Source of the DNA: Clostridiales bacterium
Lineage (GTDB): Bacteria > Bacillota > Clostridia > Lachnospirales > Lachnospiraceae
Assembly (NCBI GenBank): GCA_021203115.1
Contig: JAJQBV010000095.1
Span: forward strand, 1-5,516
Reading direction: 5' to 3'
Length of the DNA stretch: 5,516 nucleotides
Part shown: positions 5,430 through 5,516 of the stretch, piece after piece
How the letters are laid out: every line of letters starts with the position of its first letter
Numbering within the stretch: position 1 is the first letter of the stretch
Made by a program: the position numbers and the translations under genes
The notes under the pieces: model-generated
Databases searched by the model: none
Seen by the model: only the letters and a program-made list of their open reading frames with translations
What the model was told of the DNA's origin: nothing

Positions 5430-5516
5430 CACTCTTTAACGCCTCTACCGGATCGATCGTTACACGGGAGTTTGACAGTTGCATAGAGTAAAAATCAGTC
5501 GCAGGCCGCATAAAAC
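5422..5516 (-). CDS. C-terminal end of a probable FtsX/MacB-type ABC transporter permease (partial)
   Basis: An open frame enters from the right edge and ends with TAG at 5424-5422. The 31 visible codons end in NSRVTIDPVEALKSVE. The closing 'DPVEALK' motif is characteristic of the cytoplasmic tail of FtsX-like/MacB permease subunits, just after the last transmembrane helix (family knowledge). The membrane part lies outside the window, so substrate and subfamily cannot be named. No terminator separates it from the thrH promoter, so read-through into thrH is possible. Confidence 0.55.
   Translation of the reverse strand, partial: FMRPATDFYSMQLSNSRVTIDPVEALKSVE

Overview
The window looks like chromosomal DNA of a Gram-positive, Clostridia-type bacterium, most plausibly a gut Lachnospiraceae relative. 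This is inferred from several features seen in the sequence: strong AGGAGG-type ribosome binding sites, sigma-A-like promoters and intermediate base composition. A lipobox lipoprotein, a membrane-anchored YkuD L,D-transpeptidase with PG_binding_4-like modules, and 'IGTVT...YDAL...VTNY' surface repeats point the same way. No genus can be fixed from sequence alone.

All genes are on the minus strand, so they read from right to left. The right edge (5422-5516) holds the last 31 codons of a probable FtsX/MacB-type ABC transporter permease. Next comes a thrH homologue (4717-5319; HAD-type phosphoserine phosphatase / phosphoserine:homoserine phosphotransferase). It has its own promoter, whose -35 box overlaps the end of the permease gene, and is followed by an intrinsic terminator (4625-4663). 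A gene-poor stretch (4393-4716) then carries a striking 95-bp imperfect inverted repeat (4444-4538) upstream of a large secreted lipoprotein gene (2296-4392). That lipoprotein has a DUF5666/OB-like domain split by a Met/Gly/acidic insertion, then a right-handed beta-helix. It ends in a strong terminator (2190-2223). The last gene (113-2089) encodes an L,D-transpeptidase with two C-terminal repeats of about 53 residues and a Gln/Glu-rich tail, preceded by its own promoter and RBS. The leftmost 112 bases are AT-rich and non-coding.

The genes look like independent transcription units rather than one operon. Two products, the lipoprotein and the L,D-transpeptidase, act outside the membrane at the cell wall; ThrH is a cytoplasmic amino-acid enzyme. 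No mobile element with a transposase, CRISPR array, tRNA or rRNA was seen. I see no convincing new multi-gene system. The most unexplained items are the long inverted repeat in the lipoprotein leader (with a small ORF across it), the split-domain architecture of the lipoprotein, and the unusual C-terminal extension of the transpeptidase.
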